64,000 bases of DNA from JAHBXL01 sp964409775 (GTDB taxonomy: Bacteria; Planctomycetota; Phycisphaerae; Phycisphaerales; UBA1924), in NCBI GenBank assembly GCA_964409775.1, contig CAYPEI010000003.1, positions 124,001-188,000 on the forward strand, read 5' to 3'. How positions within the stretch are numbered: position 1 is the stretch's first letter; the number at the start of each line of letters is the position of its first letter. Made by a program: the position numbers and the translations under genes. The notes beneath the pieces are model-generated. The model searched no databases. It was not told where the DNA came from and worked only from the letters and a program-made list of their open reading frames with translations. Below are positions 7,414-15,413 of this stretch, in pieces.

Positions 7414-8382
7414 ATGAAGCCGGTCCGCGGGTTCCTGGTGTTCGCACGGGTCGAGTGCGGGCTGGCGGCCAACTCGCTCGCGGCGTACGAACGCGATCTG
7501 CTGGACATGGCGGTGGAACTCGCGGGCCGGGGACGAGCAACGCTTGCCCAAGTTCAGGCCCGCGACCTGACCGACCACCTGGCGTCGCTGCGTTCGACGC
7601 GGAATCTCGCGGCGACGTCGGTGATCCGTCACCTGGCGACGATCCGCGTGTTCTTCCGCTGGGTCGAGTCCACGGGCGAACTGCCGCGAGATCCGAACGG
7701 CCGGTCGATCAACCCCGCGGAGTCGCTCGACCGACCGACGCGGTGGAAGAAACTGCCGGGGGTTTTGACGCCGCGGCAGGTTCGGGACCTGCTGGCTGCG
7801 CCTCGCCCGGAACGTGATGGGGGTGAGAGCGGTAGTGGGGCGGAGCGGCTGCCGCTGCACCTTCGCGACCGTGCGCTGCTGGAACTGATGTACGCGTGCG
7901 GCCTTCGGGCGTCGGAGGCGGCGGGACTGAACCTCCGAGATTTCAACGAGACGCTCGGGGTGGTGCTGGTCCGCGGCAAGGGGAACAAGCAGCGTCTGGT
8001 GCCGGTGGGCAAGCCCGCACAGGAAGCCGTCCGGCAGTACCTGGCCGAGTGCCGCCCGAGGCTGGCGGGCGGTGACGGAGTTCAACGATCGGGCACGGGG
8101 GATCCGACGGAGCGGCTCCTGCTTTCACGCACGGGGCGTCCGTTGGAGCGGGTTGCGGTCTGGCAGATCGTCCGGCGGAATGCCGTGCTTGCCCGACTGC
8201 CCAACGTCCACCCGCACATGCTGCGGCACTCATTCGCGACGCATCTGCTGATGGGCGGCGCGGACCTACGGGTGGTGCAGGAACTGCTGGGCCACGCCGA
8301 TGTCGGCACGACGCAGATTTACACCCACGTCGATTCAAAGCGATTGAAGCAGGTGCATGAGCGGTTTCACCCGAGGAAGTAG
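7414..8382 (+). CDS. xerD: Tyrosine recombinase XerD/XerC
   Basis: This is a site-specific recombinase of the family that resolves chromosome dimers at dif. The N-terminal SAM-like DNA-binding domain starts with FLVFARVECGLAANSLAAYERDL. The catalytic domain shows the expected residues: R165 (CGLRASE), K189 (RGKGNKQR), H268 and R271 (HPHMLRHSFATHL), H294 (LGHAD) and nucleophile Y303 (IYTHV). The C-terminus, VHERFHPRK, resembles XerD more than XerC. ATG 7414 places the conserved domain at the expected distance from the N-terminus (322 residues). An in-frame ATG at 7318 would add 32 Arg-rich residues. Residues ~130-150 carry a short Gly/Glu-rich insertion. No phage or transposon genes surround it, so a housekeeping role is likely. 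Confidence 0.9.
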   Translation: MKPVRGFLVFARVECGLAANSLAAYERDLLDMAVELAGRGRATLAQVQARDLTDHLASLRSTRNLAATSVIRHLATIRVFFRWVESTGELPRDPNGRSINPAESLDRPTRWKKLPGVLTPRQVRDLLAAPRPERDGGESGSGAERLPLHLRDRALLELMYACGLRASEAAGLNLRDFNETLGVVLVRGKGNKQRLVPVGKPAQEAVRQYLAECRPRLAGGDGVQRSGTGDPTERLLLSRTGRPLERVAVWQIVRRNAVLARLPNVHPHMLRHSFATHLLMGGADLRVVQELLGHADVGTTQIYTHVDSKRLKQVHERFHPRK

Positions 8383-8384
8383 GC

Positions 8385-9377
8385 TCAGATCAACCGCTTG
8401 AAGCCGCCGTCGACCGCGCTGCGGCCGCCGACGAGTTTGCCGGCGGCGTTGAGACGCGGCCCGCTTTCGCGCGCGAGGGAGGACGCGATCTCGGTGGCCT
8501 CGTCGACCGCATCGATCGCGGGGTGGGGCTGCACCGGGGCTTCCTCGCCGAGGGCGCGGTTCAACGCGCCGACGGACTTGCCGACCGCGTTGCGGACGCC
8601 TGTACGGGCGATCAGGGACATCTCGCGCTCGGCGAGTTCATCGAGTTCGCTCATGCTCGTGATGATGATCCCGCGGGCGACACCGGAGCGGAACCAGATC
8701 GCGATCATGGTTGCCGCCGCGGCCGCGAGCAGCGGGGCGACGACCCACTGCGCGAGCGTTCCCGCGGCGCCGACGCCGGATCCGGACCACAGGCCGCTGC
8801 GGTGTGTCATGGCGTCGTAGCCGGCGAAAATGCCGGGCACAGGCAGCGAAGGGAGAATGTCGCGGATGGGGATCGAGAGGGCCGCGAGGACCATCGACCA
8901 GACGGTGGCGGTGACAACACGCTCGACCCCAGGAATGCCGCCGCCACCGGCGACGGCCGTGCCGAGGAAAGTCAGGACGAGCAGCGCGAGGGCGGCCAGC
9001 GCGCCGGTGCTGCATGCCAGCGCGCTGGCGCGGTTGAGCACCATGTCCCAGCCGGTGCGTGCGGTGTTGACGTCGGTTGCCTGCGACCGTGTCGCGGCCT
9101 GGCTCCGGAGCCCGCCGACCGCGGCCTGAGCCGCGGCATCGGGAATCTCCACGATGGTGCCGGGTCCGTGGAGTTGGCCGGGGGTGCCCACGACGGTGAG
9201 TTGGTTGGAGGGTGCGGGACGAAGTTCGACGGTCCGGACGTCCGTGTAATGCACGAAGCCGAATGTGAGCGCCTGGGTGATGCCCGCGATCACTACAAGG
9301 GTGGAAGCGAGGGTTACCCAGCCGCGGAGTTGACGGACAGCGGCGCTGACGTGAGGCTTGGGGGTGAACGGAGCCAT
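8385..9377 (-). CDS. Membrane protein of unknown function
   Basis: I do not recognise a family. The 330-residue protein has about four membrane segments: near 19-41 (ending GITQALTFGF), 120-145 (STGALAALALLVLTFLG), 155-178 and 215-240 (VAPLLAAAAATMIAIWF). A ~75-residue soluble stretch lies between the first and second. The C-terminal ~95 residues are soluble and mildly helical (MSELDELAEREMSLIARTG). Codon use matches its neighbours. Its 3' end abuts the xerD stop on the opposite strand, with 2 bases between. ATG 9377 is the first methionine and sits shortly before the first membrane helix. Confidence 0.65.
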   Translation of the reverse strand: MAPFTPKPHVSAAVRQLRGWVTLASTLVVIAGITQALTFGFVHYTDVRTVELRPAPSNQLTVVGTPGQLHGPGTIVEIPDAAAQAAVGGLRSQAATRSQATDVNTARTGWDMVLNRASALACSTGALAALALLVLTFLGTAVAGGGGIPGVERVVTATVWSMVLAALSIPIRDILPSLPVPGIFAGYDAMTHRSGLWSGSGVGAAGTLAQWVVAPLLAAAAATMIAIWFRSGVARGIIITSMSELDELAEREMSLIARTGVRNAVGKSVGALNRALGEEAPVQPHPAIDAVDEATEIASSLARESGPRLNAAGKLVGGRSAVDGGFKRLI

Positions 9378-9598
9378 GAGGGGACCTCTCGGTGTGGAAG
9401 CAGACAGATACCCCCTCTATCGGGTACTCTTGATCGCACCTCGAACTCGTGCGGGTCTCTCCATCTTCCGGGGTCGCTACCGTCCATGCGGCTTCGCGCG
9501 CCGGGGTTATCGGAACTTGAGCGTGGGCGGGTCCCCGGTGGACGGGAGGCGCGGACGTTTCAATGATTCTTGAAAACTGAGAACGGAGACTCTCGAGC

Positions 9599-11050
9599 AT
9601 GTCCAACTTCCGCCCGCCTGCTGAGCATCCGCACCTCGCACCGTCCGACCCGGGACTGCTCGAGGCCGTGGCGGCGGGGGAAGCGCGGCTGTCACCCGGG
9701 CAGGGGCTGGCGCTGCTGACGACTGCCGGGCTGCAGACGCTGGGTCGGCACGCGGATGCGAGGGCGAGGGCGCTGCACGGCGATGACCTGCGCACCTACG
9801 TGATCGACCGCAACATCAACTACACGAATGTGTGCTCGGCGAAGTGCACGTTCTGTGCGTTCAGGCGGGATTCGGACGATCGGGATGCGTACACACTCGA
9901 GCCGGAGGCGATCTACGACAAGGTGGCGGAACTGGCGGCGATCGGGGGGACGCAGATCCTGATGCAGGGCGGGATGAATCCGTCACTTCCGCTGGAGTGG
10001 TACATCAGGTTGTTACGCGGGCTGAAGGAGCGGTTCCCTCGCATCCACATCCACGCGTTCAGCCCGCCGGAGTTCATCGAGTTCATTCACTTTTTCGATC
10101 CTCCCGGCGACTCGCTGGAGGCGAAGTTGCGGTGGGTGATGGTGAGGCTGCGCGATGCGGGCCTCGACTCGCTGCCCGGCGGCGGGGGGGAGATTTTCGC
10201 GCACCACGTCCGGCGCAAGATCGGGCTGGGCAAGTGCGACGCGGACGCGTGGTTGACGACGATGTACGTCGCGCACACGCTGGGGATGTTCACCAGCGCG
10301 ACGATGATGTTCGGGCACATCGAGGGATACGCGGACCGGGTGCAGCACATGTGGCAGGTGCGCCGGTGGCAGGATCGGGCTCTGCGCGAGGCCGCGGAAC
10401 GGGGCGAACCGATCGGCCACTACAAGGCGTTCATTTCGTGGCCATTTCAGCGTGAGAACACGCCGCTGGGGCGGGTGCCGGACTTCGGTGCGCGTGGGGA
10501 GGACTTTGCCGCGCCGGATCGGTTGGCGGAGTTTCCGGGGGACGCGGTCGCCGCGGCGAACGGCACGATCGGCGGCCAGGACAGGCTGACGGCCGAGCAG
10601 GTTCTGGCGGAGTTCCCGCAGTTTGGGCGTCGCGTCCGGATGAGCAGCGCGACGGACTACCTGCGCACGCAGGCGTTCTCGCGATTGTTCCTCGACAACG
10701 TGTATTCCATCGGCGCTTCGTGGGTGACGATGGGGCCGCACGTCGGACAGGTGGCGCTGGCCTTCGGCGCCAACGACATGGGCAGCGTGATGATGGAGGA
10801 AAACGTCGTGTCCAGCGCGGGCACGACGTACTGCCTGGATGAGGCGGTGCTGTGCAGGCTGATCCGCGATGCGGGGTTCATACCTGCGCAAAGGAACAAC
10901 ACCTACGACATCATCCGCGCGCACGGTGCATCGCCTGAAGCGCCGGATCTTCGGGTGACCGACTGGTCGAACCACCGGGCGCGGCGGATGCACCAGCAGG
11001 CGCCGCGCGAGATCAAGCCCGCGTCGCTCACTGTTGGCGCGACGCGCTGA
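9599..11050 (+). CDS. mqnC: Cyclic dehypoxanthinyl futalosine synthase (MqnC), radical SAM
   Basis: MqnC closes the ring of dehypoxanthine futalosine in the futalosine route to menaquinone. The radical SAM [4Fe-4S] site is C79-x3-C83-x2-C86 in the family signature YVIDRNINYTNVCSAKCTFC. Further signature blocks are GGTQILMQGGMNP, IHAFSPPEFIEF, LDSLPGGGGEIF and TSATMMFGHIE, then FISWPFQRENTPLG, which separate it from the related MqnE and CofH. At 483 residues it is longer than the usual 350-380. The extra length includes a ~50-residue insertion after the FQRENTPLG block (near residues 295-345) and a basic C-terminal tail. GGAG lies 10 bases before the ATG. Its 3' end overlaps the opposing dedA gene by 23 bases. 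No other mqn gene is in the window. Confidence 0.9.
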   Translation: MSNFRPPAEHPHLAPSDPGLLEAVAAGEARLSPGQGLALLTTAGLQTLGRHADARARALHGDDLRTYVIDRNINYTNVCSAKCTFCAFRRDSDDRDAYTLEPEAIYDKVAELAAIGGTQILMQGGMNPSLPLEWYIRLLRGLKERFPRIHIHAFSPPEFIEFIHFFDPPGDSLEAKLRWVMVRLRDAGLDSLPGGGGEIFAHHVRRKIGLGKCDADAWLTTMYVAHTLGMFTSATMMFGHIEGYADRVQHMWQVRRWQDRALREAAERGEPIGHYKAFISWPFQRENTPLGRVPDFGARGEDFAAPDRLAEFPGDAVAAANGTIGGQDRLTAEQVLAEFPQFGRRVRMSSATDYLRTQAFSRLFLDNVYSIGASWVTMGPHVGQVALAFGANDMGSVMMEENVVSSAGTTYCLDEAVLCRLIRDAGFIPAQRNNTYDIIRAHGASPEAPDLRVTDWSNHRARRMHQQAPREIKPASLTVGATR

Positions 11051-11663
11051 AGTCCGACGCGCTGCCGTCGGCTGAGTTGTGCTGGTGTTGAAGGGAAGCA
11101 CGGCGCTCGCTCCGCGCGAGCCAGAGACGGCGAACGAGCCAGCCCGCGAGGGCGAGCAAGAGAATGGCACTCAGCACCTTGTACTCGTGCGACTCGATCT
11201 CGTCGACGATTCGCACGGCAGCGTGGCCAGCGAAGTAGCCGACGAATCCGAGGATCAGTGACCACGCGCACGCGCCGATGGCGTTGTACGCGAGGAACCT
11301 CCGCTGCGGGTATCCCGCCACACCCAGCACGATCGGCGTGAGCATCCGGGTGCCGGGGACGAAGCGGAAGAGCAGGAGGAGCCACCGCTCGTGCATGGCC
11401 ACCTGGGTGAGGATCCAGTCGGCGCGGGACTGCCACTTGGGATGCCGGTCGAGGAGTGTGCGGCCGCGGATTCGTCCCACGATGTAGCACACCTGATCGC
11501 CGACGAAGGAGCCGGCAAACGCGAGCAGGAGCACGAGCGGCAGGTCGAGGTAGCCGCGGTGGGCGAAGTAGCCAGCCAGGAGCAGGACCCCCTCGCCTTC
11601 GAGGCAGGTGCCGATGAAGACGGCGAGGTAGCCGTAGTCCTGGATGATGTGTTCCAGCATCAT
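11028..11663 (-). CDS. DedA-family membrane protein
   Basis: DedA (SNARE-associated/VTT) proteins are inner-membrane transporters linked to lipid-carrier flipping and proton-dependent homeostasis. This 211-residue protein matches the family: LEHIIQDYGYLAVFIGTCLEGEG near the start, the ESLPIPGE-like segment replaced by CLEGEGVLLLAGYFAH, a GDQVCYIVGR loop with invariant Gly/Asp, then the RFVPGTRMLTPIVLGVAG motif with conserved R, P and G. The start at 11663 is fixed by an ATGA overlap with the stop of the upstream lipoprotein gene, implying translational coupling. The substrate is unknown. Confidence 0.9.
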   Translation of the reverse strand: MMLEHIIQDYGYLAVFIGTCLEGEGVLLLAGYFAHRGYLDLPLVLLLAFAGSFVGDQVCYIVGRIRGRTLLDRHPKWQSRADWILTQVAMHERWLLLLFRFVPGTRMLTPIVLGVAGYPQRRFLAYNAIGACAWSLILGFVGYFAGHAAVRIVDEIESHEYKVLSAILLLALAGWLVRRLWLARSERRASLQHQHNSADGSASDFSASRQQ

Positions 11664-12136
11664 CTGCCGCTCGGCTTGCTTGGTGTGTGGATGCGGGCTT
11701 GTACACCCGGATCGGCCGTGCCGGGAGGGAGTGCCGGGTCGAGCCACGCGCCGGAAGCCCCGTTGAGCGTGACCGGCCCGAGCACCGCCGGAGAGCGCCC
11801 GGGCGTCCAGATGACGACACGGAACTCGCGGCCTTCCAACCAGGTGAGCCTGACCTCGCCGTGCTCGTTGGTAGTGGCCCGCGAGTCGTCCGGACCGGTC
11901 TGCCCGAGGATGGAGGCCGCGGAGAAGGGATGATCGCGGGAGGCGGTTTCGACGGCGACCGCGGCTCCCTGGATGGGCCGCATGGTGTCGCGGTCGCGGA
12001 CGAAGACCAGCAGCGTTTGCTTCGGGCCTCCCGCGGAACGGAACATTCCGGTCTCCGAGGAGCATCCCTGCAGGATCGCCAGCACTCCCGCGATCGGAAG
12101 GGCGAAGAGCGGGCTTTGACCGGTGCGCATCGCCAT
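11660..12136 (-). CDS. Lipoprotein with carboxypeptidase-regulatory-like fold
   Basis: This is a 158-residue exported protein. Residues 1-25 are a lipoprotein signal ending in the lipobox LQGC, so Cys24 is probably acylated. The mature part, TLLVFVRDRDTMRPIQGAAV, then TTNEHGEVRLTWLEGREFRV, has the beta-sandwich pattern of carboxypeptidase-regulatory or transthyretin-like domains, in which a G-x-V/A strand pair is followed by a T-N/D-x-x-G-x turn. The specific function is unknown. The gene overlaps the dedA start by 4 bases (ATGA), so the two are made together and the lipoprotein may assist the DedA transporter or share its regulation. Start ATG 12136; a second ATG two codons later is equally possible. 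Confidence 0.7.
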   Translation of the reverse strand: MAMRTGQSPLFALPIAGVLAILQGCSSETGMFRSAGGPKQTLLVFVRDRDTMRPIQGAAVAVETASRDHPFSAASILGQTGPDDSRATTNEHGEVRLTWLEGREFRVVIWTPGRSPAVLGPVTLNGASGAWLDPALPPGTADPGVQARIHTPSKPSGR

Positions 12137-12243
12137 GAAGAGCCTGTGAGCCTAACATCCTGCCCGCCTTTGCGGCCGCGAACCCGCGGCGGCGGTTGCG
12201 GGCTGTGACGAGTCATACACGATACCCGATCAGGACCTCGACG

Positions 12244-12804
12244 ATGAAGGCCATTGACTGTCGGCAGGGCTACGGCGTGAAGATGGACGGCAAACTGTGC
12301 GTCGTCTCGGGCTATGAGTTCCGGAATCCGGGCAACCTCCGCTCGTTCGTGAACCTGAAGTTCAAGAACGTGAAGGATGGCGGCCAGTTTGAGCGGCGCT
12401 TCCAGCCGAGCGAAGAGATCGAGGTCATTGATCTGGATCGGCGCGAAATGGAGTACCTCTACTCCGACAGCCACGGCGCCACGTTCATGGACACCGAGAA
12501 CTATGACCAGGTCGTGATTCCGGCGGATGTGCTGGGCGATGCCCTGCTTTACCTGCGACCGAACGCGATGACGATCGTGCTGCTGCACGATGGCAACCCG
12601 ATCACGATCGAACTGCCTGCATCGGTCGATCTGAAAATCACCGACACGCCGCCGGGCATCAAGGGCGCGACGGTCACGAACCAACTCAAGGATGCGACGT
12701 GCGAGACGGGGCTCAAGACCCGCGTCCCCGGCTTCATTGAGTCCGGCGAGACCATCCGCGTCAGCACGGCGGACGGCTCGTACCAGTCTCGCGCCAAGGA
12801 GTGA
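12244..12804 (+). CDS. efp: Elongation factor P, with an unusual tip loop
   Basis: EF-P enters the ribosomal E site and speeds peptide-bond formation at polyproline stretches. The 186-residue protein has the three-domain layout and family length: KOW-like domain I, then two OB domains ending GETIRVSTADGSYQSRAKE, the typical final motif. The modified residue at the tip of domain I is normally Lys or Arg (K34 in E. coli, in the loop PGKG). Here the aligned loop is NPGNLRSF, with Asn31 at that place and Arg33 two residues on. ATG 12244 is chosen because domain I starts there; the frame is open further upstream from 12196. A terminator follows. Confidence 0.92.
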   Translation: MKAIDCRQGYGVKMDGKLCVVSGYEFRNPGNLRSFVNLKFKNVKDGGQFERRFQPSEEIEVIDLDRREMEYLYSDSHGATFMDTENYDQVVIPADVLGDALLYLRPNAMTIVLLHDGNPITIELPASVDLKITDTPPGIKGATVTNQLKDATCETGLKTRVPGFIESGETIRVSTADGSYQSRAKE

Positions 12805-12870
12805 GCGGGGCGGCCGAAAGCGGGCGGCGGGCTTTCGCGACGACATCGAAGCGGCATTATCCTCGACGGG

Positions 12871-12894
12871 CGGGCACATGTCCTGCCCGTTTTT
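12871..12894 (+). terminator. Rho-independent terminator after efp
   Basis: CGGGCA (12871-12876) pairs with TGCCCG (12884-12889) around loop CATGTCC, followed by five T residues. It lies 66 bases after the efp stop and just before the convergent aroK gene. Confidence 0.75.
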
Positions 12895-12920
12895 CCTGCG
12901 CCCGGCACCCGGTCGTCGCG

Positions 12921-13469
12921 CTACGGGGAGAGGCGTTCAACCTGTTTCGCGATTTGGGCGGCGTCCGGGCTTGTCCCCGGGACCACGTCGATCACATGCG
13001 TGGCCAGACGGCGATAAAGCGGGTCGCGCGCCGCGAACACCGACTCGATTTCTTCCAGCGTTCCTGCGCCGGTCAGCGACGGGCGTGAGGACACGTCGGT
13101 CGCCGACAATCGAGCCCTCAGGTCATGCGGCATGGCCCTCAGGTACACGATCACTGCGCGACCGGCGCGGCGTTCATCTTCGAGGATCTGGCCGGCCCCT
13201 GGGGCTGTGGGCGTTCCGCCGCCGAGCGCGATCACCCGTCCGCTGATCGCCGCCGCGTTGATCAGAGCGCGATACTCGGCGACGCGGAACACCGACTCGC
13301 CGTGGGCAGCGAATGCCTCGCCCGGTGTGCGGCAGCCCAGCAGTGCGGCGGTGACGTCATCAAGGTCAACGAACTCCCGGCCCGTCGATTCGGCGACGAT
13401 GCGGCCAATCGTTGACTTGCCCGCACCGCGCAGACCGATCAGCAGGATGTTGAAGGCCGCGGCGGTCAT
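12921..13469 (-). CDS. aroK: Shikimate kinase
   Basis: This enzyme phosphorylates the 3-hydroxyl of shikimate with ATP in aromatic amino acid synthesis. The P-loop is G12-LRGAGK-S19-T20. Next come the DLDD motif (Mg and shikimate binding), FRVAEYRAL (the conserved F-R-x-x-E block) and ALGGGTPT (the G-G-G substrate motif). The LID arginine region lies in RLSATDVSSRPSLTG. Length (182 residues) is usual. The ATG at 13469 overlaps the trpF stop as ATGA, so the two genes are translationally coupled. A GTG three codons upstream is an alternative. Pairing with trpF groups two aromatic-pathway genes. Confidence 0.93.
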   Translation of the reverse strand: MTAAAFNILLIGLRGAGKSTIGRIVAESTGREFVDLDDVTAALLGCRTPGEAFAAHGESVFRVAEYRALINAAAISGRVIALGGGTPTAPGAGQILEDERRAGRAVIVYLRAMPHDLRARLSATDVSSRPSLTGAGTLEEIESVFAARDPLYRRLATHVIDVVPGTSPDAAQIAKQVERLSP

Positions 13470-14107
13470 TCCTCGCACTCGGCATCCGCGCGTCGAACCG
13501 CGCGGCAGAAGGCCTCGATCAACTCGGGTTCCTTGACACCGGGAGAACTCTCCACGCCGCTGGAGACATCCACGGCGAACGGACGCACGATGCGGATGGC
13601 TTCACCGACATTGTCGGGAGTGAGTCCGCCCGCGAGGATCAACGGCTTGTGCAGGCGTTCACGTGCCGCGGCGAGGGCCGGCCAGTCAAAGGCGGTTCCC
13701 TGTCCGCCGGCCGAGCCGTCCACAAGCACGGCATCGACTTCATCGATGCGGTCCCACCTGGCGAGTTCCGCTTCGATGACGGCCGGATCGAAGCGGATGG
13801 CCTTGATCACGTTGGGGCCGCACTGGCGAACGAGTTCCTCGGACTCCTGACCATGGAGTTGGGAGAGGTCGGTGGGGCACTGCTCCTCGATGTTCATGAA
13901 CCGCTCGAGATCGGCATTGACAAAGAGCCCGACGCTCGAGACGAACGGGGGCAGCATGCCGACGAGTTGCCAGGCCTCTTCCGGCTCGATGTAGCGGGGG
14001 CTGCGGGGATAGAACACCAGACCGATGGCATCTGCCCCGGCATCCGCGGCGGCGAATGCCGACTCCTCGTCGCGGATGCCGCAGATCTTGATGCGTGTGC
14101 GTGGCAT
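13466..14107 (-). CDS. trpF: Phosphoribosylanthranilate isomerase
   Basis: TrpF performs the Amadori rearrangement of phosphoribosylanthranilate in tryptophan synthesis. It is a TIM barrel of 213 residues. The catalytic Cys is C9 in RIKICGIRD, and the general acid Asp lies in the FAVDVSSGVESSPGVK block. Other signatures are GADAIGLVFYPRSPRYI, LSQLHGQES and LILAGGLTPDNV. ATG 14107 is chosen because the first barrel strand starts four residues later. The frame extends 10 codons upstream without support. The gene overlaps aroK by 4 bases and lies 22 bases downstream of the rhomboid gene on the same strand. Confidence 0.95.
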   Translation of the reverse strand: MPRTRIKICGIRDEESAFAAADAGADAIGLVFYPRSPRYIEPEEAWQLVGMLPPFVSSVGLFVNADLERFMNIEEQCPTDLSQLHGQESEELVRQCGPNVIKAIRFDPAVIEAELARWDRIDEVDAVLVDGSAGGQGTAFDWPALAAARERLHKPLILAGGLTPDNVGEAIRIVRPFAVDVSSGVESSPGVKEPELIEAFCRAVRRADAECEE

Positions 14108-14129
14108 GGGTGGACGGTAGCAATGCGGA

Positions 14130-15287
14130 CTAGCCAAGATCGGCGAGTTCGGCCTTGGCCCGATTCAATGCGTCGCCGTCGAGTTTCGCGGCGGCCTCGG
14201 TGATGAGCGCCTTGGCGCGGACGGGGTCGTTCAGTTCGCGTGCGAGGATGATCCCGAGGAGCAGCCTGATCTGGGGCGCTTCGGGGTCCTTGGGGTACGC
14301 CTCGAGGAAACGGTCGTAGGCATACGCGGCGTCGACGAATCGGGATGCGGAGTAGAGATGGTTGGCCAGATCGTACTGGTTGCGGCGCGAGAGCGCGGCG
14401 GCGCCGGGCCTGTCGCCGAATCGGTCGGCCAGCGCGCGGTAGGCGGTGGCGGCAGCGGGAAGGTCTCCGGCGGTGATGAGCCTTGAGACTTCTGCACGGG
14501 CCGCGGCCAGCGCGTCGCTCGCGTCGGCGTCTGTGGACTCGCGGGCGCGATCCCACTTTCGCTGATTGGCCTCGGCCGCCTGCAGACTTGCTTCCTTGAA
14601 CTGGCGGCGACGGATCGCCTGCCGTCCCATGGTGAACAGGTCGAACGGCTCGCGTGGGAGGATGTGGAGCCAGAGCAATGTCATCGCGACCGCGATGCCG
14701 AAGAACGTTCCGCCGAGGTGCGCCGCGTGGGCGATCCCGCTTCGGGCGCCGCTGGCCTGGAGGAGCACGTCCCACGAGATTGCCAGGACGATGAACCACC
14801 AGGCGTGGATGCGCACGATGCCCACGAATCCCAGGAGCATGAAACACTTGACCTGCGTGCGCGGGAACATGACGAGATAGGCACCCGTGCAGGCGGCGAT
14901 GGCGCCGGAAGCGCCGATGGCCGGGTTATCGGAGAACACGGCGTGAACGCCCGCGGACGCCGCGGCCGCGAGCAGGTAGAACAGGGAGAACCCCAGCCGT
15001 CCGAACCGATCCTCAATGTTCGGGCCGAAAACCCAGAGAAAGAGCATGTTGCCGAGGATGTGCCAAGGGTGGGTTTCGGCGTGCAGGAACGCGCTGGTGA
15101 CCAGTGCCCAAGGCTTGAAATCGGTCCCGGAGATCCAGAGCAACGCGAGCAGGCCGTGGTATTGCTCGGGATCTGTCCGCGACAGGACGAGTTGAACAAC
15201 GTAGACCGCGACATTCAGCCCGATCAGGGCGGGTGTTACGAGGGGCGGCCGTCGGAGCGGGCGGTCGGTTCCGAGGGGGAAGAGCAT
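14130..15287 (-). CDS. Rhomboid-family intramembrane serine protease with a C-terminal helical-repeat region
   Basis: Residues 1-215 form a rhomboid domain: WALVTSAFLHAETHPWHILGNM (conserved H and N of the oxyanion region), GASGAI with the nucleophile S127, and AHAAHLGGTFFG with the catalytic H190. Six membrane segments are predictable. Residues ~225-385 are soluble and resemble TPR-type helical repeats (AAATAYRALADRFGDRPGAA, then a VDAAYAYDRFLEAYPKDPEAP segment), a fusion seen in several planctomycete and other bacterial rhomboids. Substrates are unknown. Both catalytic residues are present, so it should be active. It is followed by trpF and aroK on the same strand. Confidence 0.9.
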   Translation of the reverse strand: MLFPLGTDRPLRRPPLVTPALIGLNVAVYVVQLVLSRTDPEQYHGLLALLWISGTDFKPWALVTSAFLHAETHPWHILGNMLFLWVFGPNIEDRFGRLGFSLFYLLAAAASAGVHAVFSDNPAIGASGAIAACTGAYLVMFPRTQVKCFMLLGFVGIVRIHAWWFIVLAISWDVLLQASGARSGIAHAAHLGGTFFGIAVAMTLLWLHILPREPFDLFTMGRQAIRRRQFKEASLQAAEANQRKWDRARESTDADASDALAAARAEVSRLITAGDLPAAATAYRALADRFGDRPGAAALSRRNQYDLANHLYSASRFVDAAYAYDRFLEAYPKDPEAPQIRLLLGIILARELNDPVRAKALITEAAAKLDGDALNRAKAELADLG

Positions 15288-15413
15288 GCTGGCGGCATCC
15301 TAACCGGGGAGGCCGGGCCCGACCGCGCGGCGAGGGTGAAAACGGAGGCTGGATGCTCCCGAAACGGTCCGGAATGCGCGCTATAGTCGGCCCGCAAGGG
15401 AGGAAATCTGAGT

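Noticed and set aside
7414..8382. A phage or integron integrase marking a mobile island
   Set aside because: Sequence is of the XerC/XerD type. No attachment-site repeats, tRNA, phage genes or composition shift are seen nearby.
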